The notes under the pieces are model-generated. The model was not told the origin of the DNA and ran no database searches. It saw nothing but the letters and a program-made list of their open reading frames with translations. A stretch of DNA of 7,374 nucleotides from JABDBK01 sp964453575 (lineage in GTDB: Bacteria; Pseudomonadota; Gammaproteobacteria; DSM-16500): contig CAYVRW010000108.1 of the NCBI GenBank assembly GCA_964453575.1, positions 1 to 7,374 of the forward strand. The letters run 5' to 3'. Below, in pieces: positions 1-5,715 of the stretch (position 1 is its first letter; every line of letters starts with the position of its first letter). The position numbers and the translations under genes were made by a program.

Positions 1-62
1 GGCCGGCCACGTGCCCACCAAGCATACTTCATTATTCAGGAGAAGTACTTGAAATTAACTAA
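1..62 (+). CDS. 3' tail of an upstream gene, possibly pilM (partial)
   Basis: The first 62 bases probably hold the end of the gene before pilN, which by gene order should be pilM (the cytoplasmic actin-like ATPase of the pilus alignment complex). Read from base 3 the frame ends ...GEVLEIN and stops at TAA 60-62, which would overlap pilN by 14 bases, the same overlap seen between pilN and the next gene. A second frame, from base 2, stops at TGA 50-52 and would give a TTGA start/stop overlap. Too little remains to identify either tail by sequence, and the usual PilM C-terminal motif is not clearly visible. The identity is inferred from synteny only. Confidence 0.35.
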   Translation, partial: PATCPPSILHYSGEVLEIN

Positions 63-588
63 TTATTTTCCACCCCAGGCACCCCTGGAAATTCAACCGC
101 AAGATCATGTTAAAGCGCGCCAAAATAAATATTTTACAATCATCATGCTCTTTAGTATGTTTGCTGCCGGGATATTTTATTTTTTGATCTATCATTATTT
201 AAAAAATGAATTAATGTCCGTTCAAAATCGCATTGTAGTATTAACCAAAAAAACAGAAAAATATCATGTGAGCACCTCCAACATTAACTTCTCAGAAATA
301 AAAAATAATATTCAAGTTAATCAAGATCAATTAAAAAAATTATTATCTATGATGACAAATCATCCAAATATTGTTTGGATTTCCATGGAAGTCCAAAAGA
401 AAATAATAAAAATTAATGGTACCGCTAATTTTATGAAGGCATTGTTATCTTTTGTGGATGGTTGCGAAAAAAATCTTCATGTGCATGCCATCATAAAAAA
501 TATAAAATTGCTGCCTCCATTTGATTCCGTAGAATTTCAGATTCAAATCAATAGACTTCCTTTGGTGCAAAATAATGCTTTGGATTAA
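49..588 (+). CDS. pilN: PilN/HofN-like type IV pilus inner-membrane assembly protein
   Basis: This 179-residue protein is a bitopic inner-membrane component of the pilus or DNA-uptake alignment complex. In the family, the short cytoplasmic tail binds PilM and the periplasmic part pairs with PilO. A short tail (1-27) is followed by one hydrophobic membrane helix (about 28-50), a probable coiled coil (51-72) and a mixed alpha/beta periplasmic domain up to the end. The usual PilM-binding motif INLLP near the N-terminus is represented only by a degenerate N-Y-F-P at 5-8. The start is TTG at 49, supported by AGGAGA at 38-43 with 5 bases of spacing; the next ATG would remove the tail and part of the membrane helix. 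Length matches E. coli HofN. It overlaps the next gene by 14 bases. Sequence similarity is weak; the assignment rests on topology and position before a PilO-PilP protein and the secretin. Confidence 0.75.
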   Translation: MKLTNYFPPQAPLEIQPQDHVKARQNKYFTIIMLFSMFAAGIFYFLIYHYLKNELMSVQNRIVVLTKKTEKYHVSTSNINFSEIKNNIQVNQDQLKKLLSMMTNHPNIVWISMEVQKKIIKINGTANFMKALLSFVDGCEKNLHVHAIIKNIKLLPPFDSVEFQIQINRLPLVQNNALD

Positions 589-1243
589 ATTATTTTTTAC
601 GCATGTGTTGATGATGGTGCTGTTTTATTATTATATTATATCTCCCATAAAAACTGACCTATCAAATGCGCATATCACCGAAAAACAATTGCTGCAAGAA
701 TTAGCAGAACAGAAAAGAATTCAGGCATTAGGTAAAAATAATAAGATAAACATTTATCCTATCACCTCCATAGCATTAATTAATCATGTTCTAAATAAAA
801 CATCGACTAGCGAATTGTCAATAAAAGAAATTTCGCCTTTAAAAATTCAAAATCATGGAAATCTTATTAACGTTTTTTTTAATGTAGAATTTTCGGGAGA
901 TATATTTCAATTAAAAAAATGGCTAGATCAGTTAAGTAGTGATTCGTATCTTATAAACATTAATGAAATAATAGTTAATAAAAAATCTTCTATCATTAAA
1001 ATGAATGTCTTTAACATAAAGAACGAAATGATTAAAACAAACGAAACTTTTCAATGGGTAGGATATAAAGATTTTCATTCGCATATCAAAGGATTATTAA
1101 GATTTGCAGATGGTGAGATACAAGAAGTCGCGGAAGGTTCTACCATTCATCAGATTAAGATTTTAAAAATTACAAAAGAGCAGATGATTGTTCAAGAAGG
1201 CGATCATAAATATATAAAGGATAATTCATTCCATGAAGTGTAA
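575..1243 (+). CDS. Fused PilO-PilP pilus alignment-complex protein
   Basis: This 222-residue protein appears to join two normally separate proteins. Residues 1-155 look like a small PilO: a membrane helix at about 4-23, a short coiled coil (28-50) and an alpha/beta periplasmic domain. Residues 159-219 match the C-terminal beta domain of PilP (homologous to the GspC HR domain), with W161-V162-G163 at its start, L174-L175, D179-G180 before a V-x-x-G turn (V185-G188), then I-x-x-I and M-I-V-Q-E-G strands. In the family, PilO dimerises with PilN, while the PilP beta domain touches the N0 domain of PilQ. PilP is normally a separate inner-membrane lipoprotein; here no lipobox exists and the PilO membrane helix would be its only anchor. 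The frame is continuous with no stop. ATG 575 lies inside pilN (14-base overlap), and the end overlaps pilQ by 11 bases, so coupling is likely. Neither gene symbol alone is accurate. Confidence 0.75.
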   Translation: MLWIKLFFTHVLMMVLFYYYIISPIKTDLSNAHITEKQLLQELAEQKRIQALGKNNKINIYPITSIALINHVLNKTSTSELSIKEISPLKIQNHGNLINVFFNVEFSGDIFQLKKWLDQLSSDSYLININEIIVNKKSSIIKMNVFNIKNEMIKTNETFQWVGYKDFHSHIKGLLRFADGEIQEVAEGSTIHQIKILKITKEQMIVQEGDHKYIKDNSFHEV

Positions 1244-2417
1244 AAAAACCATTTTCTCATGTGCATTACTCATTTTTTTACAAACATCTTACGCAAATAA
1301 AATCACGCTTAATTTGGAAAATGTAAGTATCCAAGATGCGCTGCATTTTCTCGTAAAATCCCAACAAAAAAACTTAATCATCAGTCCATCCATTCATGGT
1401 AATACTTCCTTGCATATTAATAACATGAGTGAAAAAGAAGCTTTTGATACGGTGCTTGCCATGCATGATCTTCATCAATGGAAAGTTAACAATACATGGT
1501 TTGTGGGTTCACGCGAGGAATTTTTGCAACGCATGGAATTGGAGAAAAAAATAAAACTGCTTGAACATGAAACAGAATCTTTAGTGACACGTATTTGGCA
1601 AATTCGCTACGCCAAAGCTCAGGATATAGCACAACTTCTGCAAGACCCAAAAAACACTTTAATAAGTAACAGAGGTTTTGTGAGTGTGGATGCCCGCACG
1701 AATATGTTATGCGTGCGAGATATAGCAACTAGCATGGAAGCTATCCATAAGTTCATCACGGCATTGGATATTCCTGTGCGTCAAGTGCTAATCGAAGCCC
1801 ATCTTGCCAGTATTGATAGTGATTATGAGCGCGATTTGGGGATTAATTTTTCGGTTAATCCAGAGGAGGGTGAGTCGAACGGTCGTTTCAGTTTGGCGGT
1901 ATTAAACTTGCCTGATGGATCGCGTTTGAATATGCAATTAGCGGCATTAGAACGTTCGGGACATGGCGAATTGATTTCAAGCCCGAGTTTGTTTACCGCA
2001 AACCAACAAACAGCTGTCATTGAATCGGGCGAAGAAATTCCCTATCAAGAGACCAGCAGAAACGGGGCTACGTCAGTCACTTTTAAAAAAGCGGTATTAA
2101 GTTTGAAAGTGACCCCGCAAATTATGCCAGGAAATCAGGTTTTATTACAATTGCAGGTGAATCAGGACAAGCCAAGTAAACGCATGGTGCTAGGAGTTCC
2201 TGCGATCAATACGCGGCATATTACGACGAATATTCAGATCAACCATGGTCAAACGGTGGTATTGGGAGGCATTTATGAGCAGAACTATGAGCATGATGAG
2301 CAAGGCCTGCCTTTTTTAGCTCGTATTCCTTTAATAGGATGGTTATTTAAACAACAAAATACTTCCAGAAACAAGCGCGAACTGCTTATTTTTGTTACGC
2401 CTAAGATAATGAATTAG
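1233..2417 (+). CDS. pilQ: PilQ/HofQ-type outer-membrane secretin, short form
   Basis: This 394-residue protein would form the oligomeric outer-membrane gate for type IV pili or DNA uptake. A Sec signal peptide covers 1-21 (cleavage after T-S-Y-A). An N0/STN domain follows (about 23-92), then a charged helical linker (94-116), an N1 domain (about 117-180, R-Y-A-K-A-Q-D-I-A-Q-L-L) and the secretin barrel domain (183-392). Clear family marks are I-S-S-P at 248-251, the I-E-S-G-E-E-I-P-Y-Q stretch at 263-272, F-K-K-A-V-L-S-L-K-V-T-P-Q at 284-296 and the secretin signature V-P-x-I-x-T-R to V-L-G-G-I (322-347). Classical PilQ is about 700 residues with N-terminal AMIN domains that bind peptidoglycan; these are absent, giving a length close to E. 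coli HofQ and Haemophilus ComE. ATG 1233 lies inside the previous gene (11-base overlap), with AAGG at 1217-1220 as a distant ribosome site. Last gene of the pil run. Confidence 0.93.
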   Translation: MKCKKTIFSCALLIFLQTSYANKITLNLENVSIQDALHFLVKSQQKNLIISPSIHGNTSLHINNMSEKEAFDTVLAMHDLHQWKVNNTWFVGSREEFLQRMELEKKIKLLEHETESLVTRIWQIRYAKAQDIAQLLQDPKNTLISNRGFVSVDARTNMLCVRDIATSMEAIHKFITALDIPVRQVLIEAHLASIDSDYERDLGINFSVNPEEGESNGRFSLAVLNLPDGSRLNMQLAALERSGHGELISSPSLFTANQQTAVIESGEEIPYQETSRNGATSVTFKKAVLSLKVTPQIMPGNQVLLQLQVNQDKPSKRMVLGVPAINTRHITTNIQINHGQTVVLGGIYEQNYEHDEQGLPFLARIPLIGWLFKQQNTSRNKRELLIFVTPKIMN

Positions 2418-2439
2418 CGGGAATCACTGATGAATTAGT

Positions 2440-2468
2440 TTTATCCGTGACGCAGGTTTCCGTATAAT
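2440..2468 (+). promoter_or_regulatory. Candidate sigma-70 promoter for aroK
   Basis: A perfect TATAAT lies at 2463-2468. The best -35 at 17 bases is TTTATC (2440-2445), matching only three of six consensus positions. Transcription would begin near 2475, about 25 bases before the aroK ATG, so aroK could be expressed apart from the pil genes, although read-through from pilQ is also possible because no terminator lies between them. GTTAGGC occurs twice in the leader (2474-2480 and 2493-2499); the second copy overlaps the ribosome binding site. Confidence 0.45.
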
Positions 2469-2499
2469 AGACTGTTAGGCTGCGTTAAATAGGTTAGGC

Positions 2500-3024
2500 A
2501 TGAAAAAATTACAATATCAAAATATATTTCTTATTGGCCCGATGGGAGCGGGAAAAAGCAGCGTTGGAAAATATTTAGCTTCAAAATTAGACATGGATTT
2601 TTATGATTCCGATGAAGAATTAGAAAAACGCACTGGAGTGGACATAGGTTGGATATTTGATTTAGAAGGTGAACAAGGATTTATCAAGCGCGAGATGGGA
2701 GTGATTGCTGAACTTGCATCCTTGCGTAATATTGTTTTAGCTACTGGCGGCGGCTCAGTGGTCCCGGTGGAAACGCAAGAGATATTGAGAAAAAATGGCG
2801 TTGTGATTTATTTAGATGTTTCATTAGAGTATCAGCATGCTAGAACAGTCAATGAAAGCCGCCGTCCTTTATTGCGTGTACATAATCGTGAAGAAGTCAT
2901 AGAAAAACTTCATGAAGAACGAGCGCCCATTTATGAAACGATTGCTGACCATAGGGTTTTAACTGATAACCGCAGCGTACAGACTGTAGCCGAAGATATT
3001 ATGCAATGGCTAGAGAAGCATTGA
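2500..3024 (+). CDS. aroK: Shikimate kinase
   Basis: This 174-residue cytosolic enzyme phosphorylates shikimate at the 3-hydroxyl with ATP, a step of chorismate and aromatic amino acid synthesis. The P-loop is G-P-M-G-A-G-K-S at 13-20, D-S-D at 36-38 supplies the magnesium and shikimate aspartates, G-G-G lies at 83-85, R-R-P-L-L at 121-125 is the lid region and R141 in R-A-P-I-Y corresponds to the C-terminal shikimate-binding arginine. One key position is unusual: family members have F-R (E. coli F-R-D-R-E; Arg58 of the M. tuberculosis enzyme), but here the sequence is F61-I62-K63-R64-E65, so the shikimate-binding arginine is isoleucine. Length is normal. ATG 2500 is preceded by AGG at 2491-2493 with 6 bases of spacing. 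The pilQ-aroK order is conserved in gammaproteobacteria; aroB, its usual downstream partner, is missing from this window. Confidence 0.95.
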   Translation: MKKLQYQNIFLIGPMGAGKSSVGKYLASKLDMDFYDSDEELEKRTGVDIGWIFDLEGEQGFIKREMGVIAELASLRNIVLATGGGSVVPVETQEILRKNGVVIYLDVSLEYQHARTVNESRRPLLRVHNREEVIEKLHEERAPIYETIADHRVLTDNRSVQTVAEDIMQWLEKH

Positions 3025-3038
3025 GTTTGACAATTGTG

Positions 3039-3086
3039 AACCTGAGCGCGGTTTGGTATTCCTATAGCGCTCAGGTTTCCTTTTTT
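3039..3086 (+). terminator. Intrinsic terminator after aroK
   Basis: A perfect 11-base-pair stem (AACCTGAGCGC at 3039-3049 with GCGCTCAGGTT at 3067-3077) encloses a 17-base loop and is followed by TCCTTTTTT at 3078-3086. It ends 15-62 bases past the aroK stop and should stop plus-strand transcription. The minus-strand lipoprotein gene ends against it, but on that strand the hairpin has no good uridine tract, so it would end that transcript less well. Confidence 0.88.
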
Positions 3087-3468
3087 ACTGTTGCGGAGCA
3101 GCAGCTGGTTGTGAGGTTGAAGTATCAGTAGTAGTACTATTTGGAGTTGTTGTCGTTGTTGTTGTAGTAGTATTGCTTGTGGTGGTATCAGTAGTAGCTG
3201 GAGTCTCAGTAACTGTTGTATTATCAGTCGTTGCTGGAGCTTCTGTTGCTGCTGGGGCTTCTGTTGCTGCTGGAGCTGCTGGTGCAACTTCAGCTGCAGG
3301 TGCTTGGGTAGCAGCAGTTGTGTCAGTAGCAGGTGTAGTAGTAGTTGTGGTGGTTTCTGTTGACATAGCAGTGGTGCTATTGCTATCTGAGTCAGATTTT
3401 TGACCACAAGCTGTCAAACCCACTAAACAAAGACTAGCGATGGTAGCGGCTAAAATATGTTTACGCAT
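3085..3468 (-). CDS. Small Thr/Ala-rich low-complexity lipoprotein
   Basis: This 127-residue protein has a short lipoprotein signal peptide: basic M-R-K-H, a hydrophobic core and lipobox L18-T19-A20-C21, so the mature protein starts at lipidated Cys21. The next residues are G-Q-K-S-D; with Gln rather than Asp at +2 from the cysteine, outer-membrane sorting by Lol is expected. The rest (30-127) is almost only Thr, Ala, Pro and Ser, with runs of seven and nine threonines, tandem A-P-A-A-T-E units and a Q-Q end; no folded domain is seen. The threonines use mixed codons (ACT, ACA, ACC, ACG), suggesting the residues rather than the DNA are maintained. ATG at 3468 has AGGG at 3479-3482 upstream, a rather long spacing of 10. 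It converges on aroK and is transcribed away from hemE. Function unknown; an extended surface or periplasm-spanning chain is one possibility. Confidence 0.8.
   Translation of the reverse strand: MRKHILAATIASLCLVGLTACGQKSDSDSNSTTAMSTETTTTTTTPATDTTAATQAPAAEVAPAAPAATEAPAATEAPATTDNTTVTETPATTDTTTSNTTTTTTTTTPNSTTTDTSTSQPAAAPQQ
3239..3274. repeat. 18-bp tandem repeat inside the lipoprotein gene
   Basis: Two adjacent 18-base units (3239-3256 and 3257-3274) differ at one base and encode the repeated Ala-Pro-Ala-Ala-Thr-Glu segment of the minus-strand lipoprotein. Partial, degenerate copies flank them. Such a block can change length by slippage in steps of six residues without breaking the frame. Confidence 0.75.
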
Positions 3469-3530
3469 ATGCGATTTTCCCTTTAATAAATCAAGTTAAT
3501 AAATTAAGACTAAGAAGGAGTAAACCCCCC

Positions 3531-3549
3531 ATAAGATGCAACATCTTAT
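3531..3549. promoter_or_regulatory. Perfect inverted repeat in the lipoprotein/hemE divergent region
   Basis: ATAAGATG (3531-3538), a 3-base spacer CAA, and CATCTTAT (3542-3549) form a perfect 8-base-pair dyad. No T tract follows on either strand, so it is a poor terminator and more like an operator, or a hairpin in a leader RNA. It sits 62 bases upstream of the lipoprotein start and 105 bases upstream of the hemE start, so it could serve either gene. A C6 run lies directly to its left (3525-3530). Which protein binds, if any, is unknown. Confidence 0.4.
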
Positions 3550-3618
3550 CCTAAATATTCGCATATGCAAAGATGGAGTACCGTTTTTTACTTCCTTTCT
3601 TGCAACAAGTTCCATTTT

Positions 3619-3648
3619 TTGACAGCATGCTGTTTTATTTATTGGAAT
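3619..3648 (+). promoter_or_regulatory. Possible hemE promoter overlapping a 12-bp palindrome
   Basis: A perfect -35 hexamer TTGACA lies at 3619-3624, overlapping the perfect palindrome ACAGCATGCTGT (3622-3633). The only -10-like match at 18 bases is TGGAAT (3643-3648), four of six. If used, transcription would start at or near the hemE ATG (3655), giving almost no leader. The weak -10 makes this uncertain; the palindrome could be a repressor site. No better promoter was found between 3550 and 3618. Confidence 0.3.
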
Positions 3649-3654
3649 GTTTAC

Positions 3655-4722
3655 ATGAACACCTTAAAAAACGATCGATTATTGCGCACTATTTGGCGGC
3701 AGCCTGTGGATATGACACCTATTTGGATCATGCGGCAGGCCGGACGCTATTTGCCAGAGTATAGAGAAATACGCAAAAAAGCAGGTAGTTTTTTAACATT
3801 ATGCAAAACACCCGAACTTGTTTGTGAAGTGACCTTGCAACCTTTAGCTCGTTTTCCCTTGGATGCGGCCATTTTATTTTCCGATATTTTAACCATTCCC
3901 GATGCGATGGGATTAGGGCTTTATTTTAAAGAAAATGAAGGGCCTGCTTTTGAACGTCCCATACGCTGCGAACGCGATGTGAATGCATTAGGTGTGCCAG
4001 ATCCCGAAGAAAAGTTAAGTTATGTATTGGATGCAATACATCTGATTAAGCATGAACTGTCAGGAAAAGTGCCTTTGATAGGTTTTTGCGGCAGTCCATG
4101 GACAGTGGCGACTTATATGGTAGAAGGCAGGGCTAATAAATCATTTCCTGCTATTCAAGCAATGATGCAAGAGCAACCGCGCGTGCTGCATAGTTTGCTG
4201 GATAAGTTGGCACAAGCAGTGACATTGCATTTAAATGCGCAAATCAAAGCAGGCGTACAAGTGGTGATGTTATTTGATACCTGGGGCGGCATGCTAGCTA
4301 CCGAACATTATCAAACCTATTCTTTGCATTATGTTAAGAAAATTATTCAAAATTTAATCAAACAAAACGAAGGTTTGCGCGTTCCCGTTATTTTATTTAC
4401 CAAAGCAGGCGGTCAATGGCTTAATTTAATGCAAGAAGCAGGTTGTGATGTCATCGGTGTAGATTGGCTAATGCATCTTGGACATGCACGGCAACAAGTG
4501 GGTGAAAAGGCGGCATTGCAGGGCAACCTGGATCCCGCTATTTTATATCAATCACCTGAAAAAATAGAGGCTGAAGTCGCCCGGGTACTTGCTGAATTTG
4601 GTGAAGGTTCTGGGCATGTATTTAATTTAGGACATGGTATTCCGCAAGATGTTCAGCCTGACCATGTTGCAGTGTTAGTGGATGCAGTACATCGGTTAAG
4701 TCAAAAGTATCATAAGGATTAA
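3655..4722 (+). CDS. hemE: Uroporphyrinogen decarboxylase
   Basis: This 355-residue cytosolic enzyme removes four carboxyl groups from uroporphyrinogen III to give coproporphyrinogen III in haem synthesis, without a cofactor. The family signature R-Q-A-G-R-Y-L-P-E-Y is at 27-36 and supplies the substrate-binding arginines R27 and R31. L-F-S-D-I-L (75-80) holds the catalytic aspartate D77, G-F-C-G-S-P-W-T (143-150) and Y154 follow, F-D-T-W-G-G is at 208-213, and the C-terminal F-N-L-G-H-G-I (323-329) holds H327. Sequence similarity to E. coli HemE runs the full length. The frame is open 30 codons further upstream to ATG 3565, but that extension is Phe/Cys-rich and absent from the family; ATG 3655 gives the normal M-N-T-L-K-N-D-R start, with a weak GGA at 3644-3646. 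It shares one base with the next gene (TAATG at 4720-4724), so the two are probably cotranscribed. Confidence 0.97.
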   Translation: MNTLKNDRLLRTIWRQPVDMTPIWIMRQAGRYLPEYREIRKKAGSFLTLCKTPELVCEVTLQPLARFPLDAAILFSDILTIPDAMGLGLYFKENEGPAFERPIRCERDVNALGVPDPEEKLSYVLDAIHLIKHELSGKVPLIGFCGSPWTVATYMVEGRANKSFPAIQAMMQEQPRVLHSLLDKLAQAVTLHLNAQIKAGVQVVMLFDTWGGMLATEHYQTYSLHYVKKIIQNLIKQNEGLRVPVILFTKAGGQWLNLMQEAGCDVIGVDWLMHLGHARQQVGEKAALQGNLDPAILYQSPEKIEAEVARVLAEFGEGSGHVFNLGHGIPQDVQPDHVAVLVDAVHRLSQKYHKD

Positions 4723-5687
4723 TGATGATGAGCGAAGGTAGTTTTAAACCCGCATGGTGGTTGTCAAATAATCATTTACAAACGCTTTGGCCAACCCTAT
4801 GTAGACGACGCATCAATCATTTGACGATTAAACGAGAACGTTTTGAATTACCCGATGGCGATTTTGTCGATTTAGACTGGTTGGGAAAAGCTAACACGCC
4901 TATAGTGATTATTTTACACGGTCTTGAAGGGTCAATAGACTCACCTTATGCAAAAGGCATGTTGGATACTATTTCACGTCAAGGTTGGCGCGGGGTACTC
5001 ATGCATTTTCGTTGTTGCAGCGGAGAGCGTAATCGGTTGCCGCGAACTTATCATTCGGGGGAAACCGGCGATGTGAATCTCGTCGTCCAAGCTTTGTCGC
5101 GAAGGGAGCCGGGTATACCGATCGCAGCTTTGGGATTTTCACTAGGGGGTAATGTATTATTGAAATGGTTGGGAGAATCAGGCCAACATAATTTGCTGAA
5201 AGCTGCGGTGGCTGTTTCAGTTCCTTTTGAATTGAACAAAGCCGTAGATAGAATAAATAAGGGATTTTCTAAAATTTATCAATGGCATTTGCTTAAATCG
5301 TTATATGATAAAATGCAATGGAAATTTCGTAAGCAAGCAGCACCGATTATGATTCCTCCTTTGTCTTCATTGCATACCCTACGTGATTTTGATGAAGCAG
5401 TGACTGCACCTTTACATGGTTTTGTTAACGCAGAAGATTATTATGCAAAATCCAGTTGCAGGCAATATTTACGGAATATTCACGTGCCCACATTGTTGTT
5501 GCAAGCAAAAGATGATCCGTTTATGACTGAAGATTTATTACCTGGATTAGATGAATTATCTTCCTCGATTACATTAGAATTAACCGATAAAGGCGGCCAT
5601 GTAGGTTTTATTAGTGGTACATTGCCTTGGCGTGCAGAATATTGGTTAGAAAAAAGAGTTCCGTTGTTTTTGAAGAAATATTTGTAA
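4722..5687 (+). CDS. yheT: YheT-family alpha/beta hydrolase
   Basis: This 321-residue protein belongs to the YheT (UPF0017, AB-hydrolase 4) family; the natural substrate of the bacterial members is not established, and eukaryotic relatives (ABHD1/ABHD3 group) act on lipids. H-G-L-E-G-S at 66-71 forms the oxyanion region, G-F-S-L-G-G at 138-143 carries nucleophile S140, D264/D265 in A-K-D-D-P-F-M supplies the acid and H293 in G-G-H-V-G-F the base. E-L-P-D-G-D-F-V-D (42-50) and Y-H-S-G-E-T (110-115) are further family marks. The conserved F-R-G-C-S-G-E reads F96-R97-C98-C99-S-G-E, so the glycine is cysteine. Three adjacent ATGs (4722, 4725, 4728) are possible; AAGGA at 4714-4718 is only 3 bases from the first, so 4725 or 4728 may be the real start. 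No signal peptide. Overlaps the hemE stop by one base. Confidence 0.92.
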   Translation: MMMSEGSFKPAWWLSNNHLQTLWPTLCRRRINHLTIKRERFELPDGDFVDLDWLGKANTPIVIILHGLEGSIDSPYAKGMLDTISRQGWRGVLMHFRCCSGERNRLPRTYHSGETGDVNLVVQALSRREPGIPIAALGFSLGGNVLLKWLGESGQHNLLKAAVAVSVPFELNKAVDRINKGFSKIYQWHLLKSLYDKMQWKFRKQAAPIMIPPLSSLHTLRDFDEAVTAPLHGFVNAEDYYAKSSCRQYLRNIHVPTLLLQAKDDPFMTEDLLPGLDELSSSITLELTDKGGHVGFISGTLPWRAEYWLEKRVPLFLKKYL

Positions 5688-5715
5688 GATTTAACTAAAA
5701 AATAAGGAATAAATC

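Noticed and set aside
1..23. GC-rich GGCCGGCC-containing edge as possible vector or adapter sequence
   Set aside because: Both candidate frames run on into plausible coding sequence; a short GC-rich stretch is not enough to claim contamination.
1486..2020. Minus-strand frames inside pilQ
   Set aside because: They lie antisense to well-conserved secretin domains and have no ribosome sites or recognisable domains.
3239..3274. Tandem repeats as a CRISPR or minisatellite element
   Set aside because: The two units are adjacent, in frame and encode protein; there are no spacers.
3173..3403. 76-codon plus-strand Val/Ala-rich frame
   Set aside because: Antisense reading of the Thr/Ala repeats of the lipoprotein; composition is an artefact of the repeats.
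2931..3407. 158-codon minus-strand frame rich in Leu and Gln
   Set aside because: It is an out-of-frame reading of the lipoprotein's repetitive codons that also runs across the terminator into aroK; no start context or domain.
3622..3633. ACAGCATGCTGT as a LexA (SOS) box
   Set aside because: The gammaproteobacterial LexA site is CTGT-N8-ACAG; here the half-sites are in the opposite order with a 4-base spacer.
3565..3654. 30-codon N-terminal extension of HemE from ATG 3565
   Set aside because: It is Phe/Cys-rich, has no match in the HemE family, and the standard N-terminus begins at ATG 3655.
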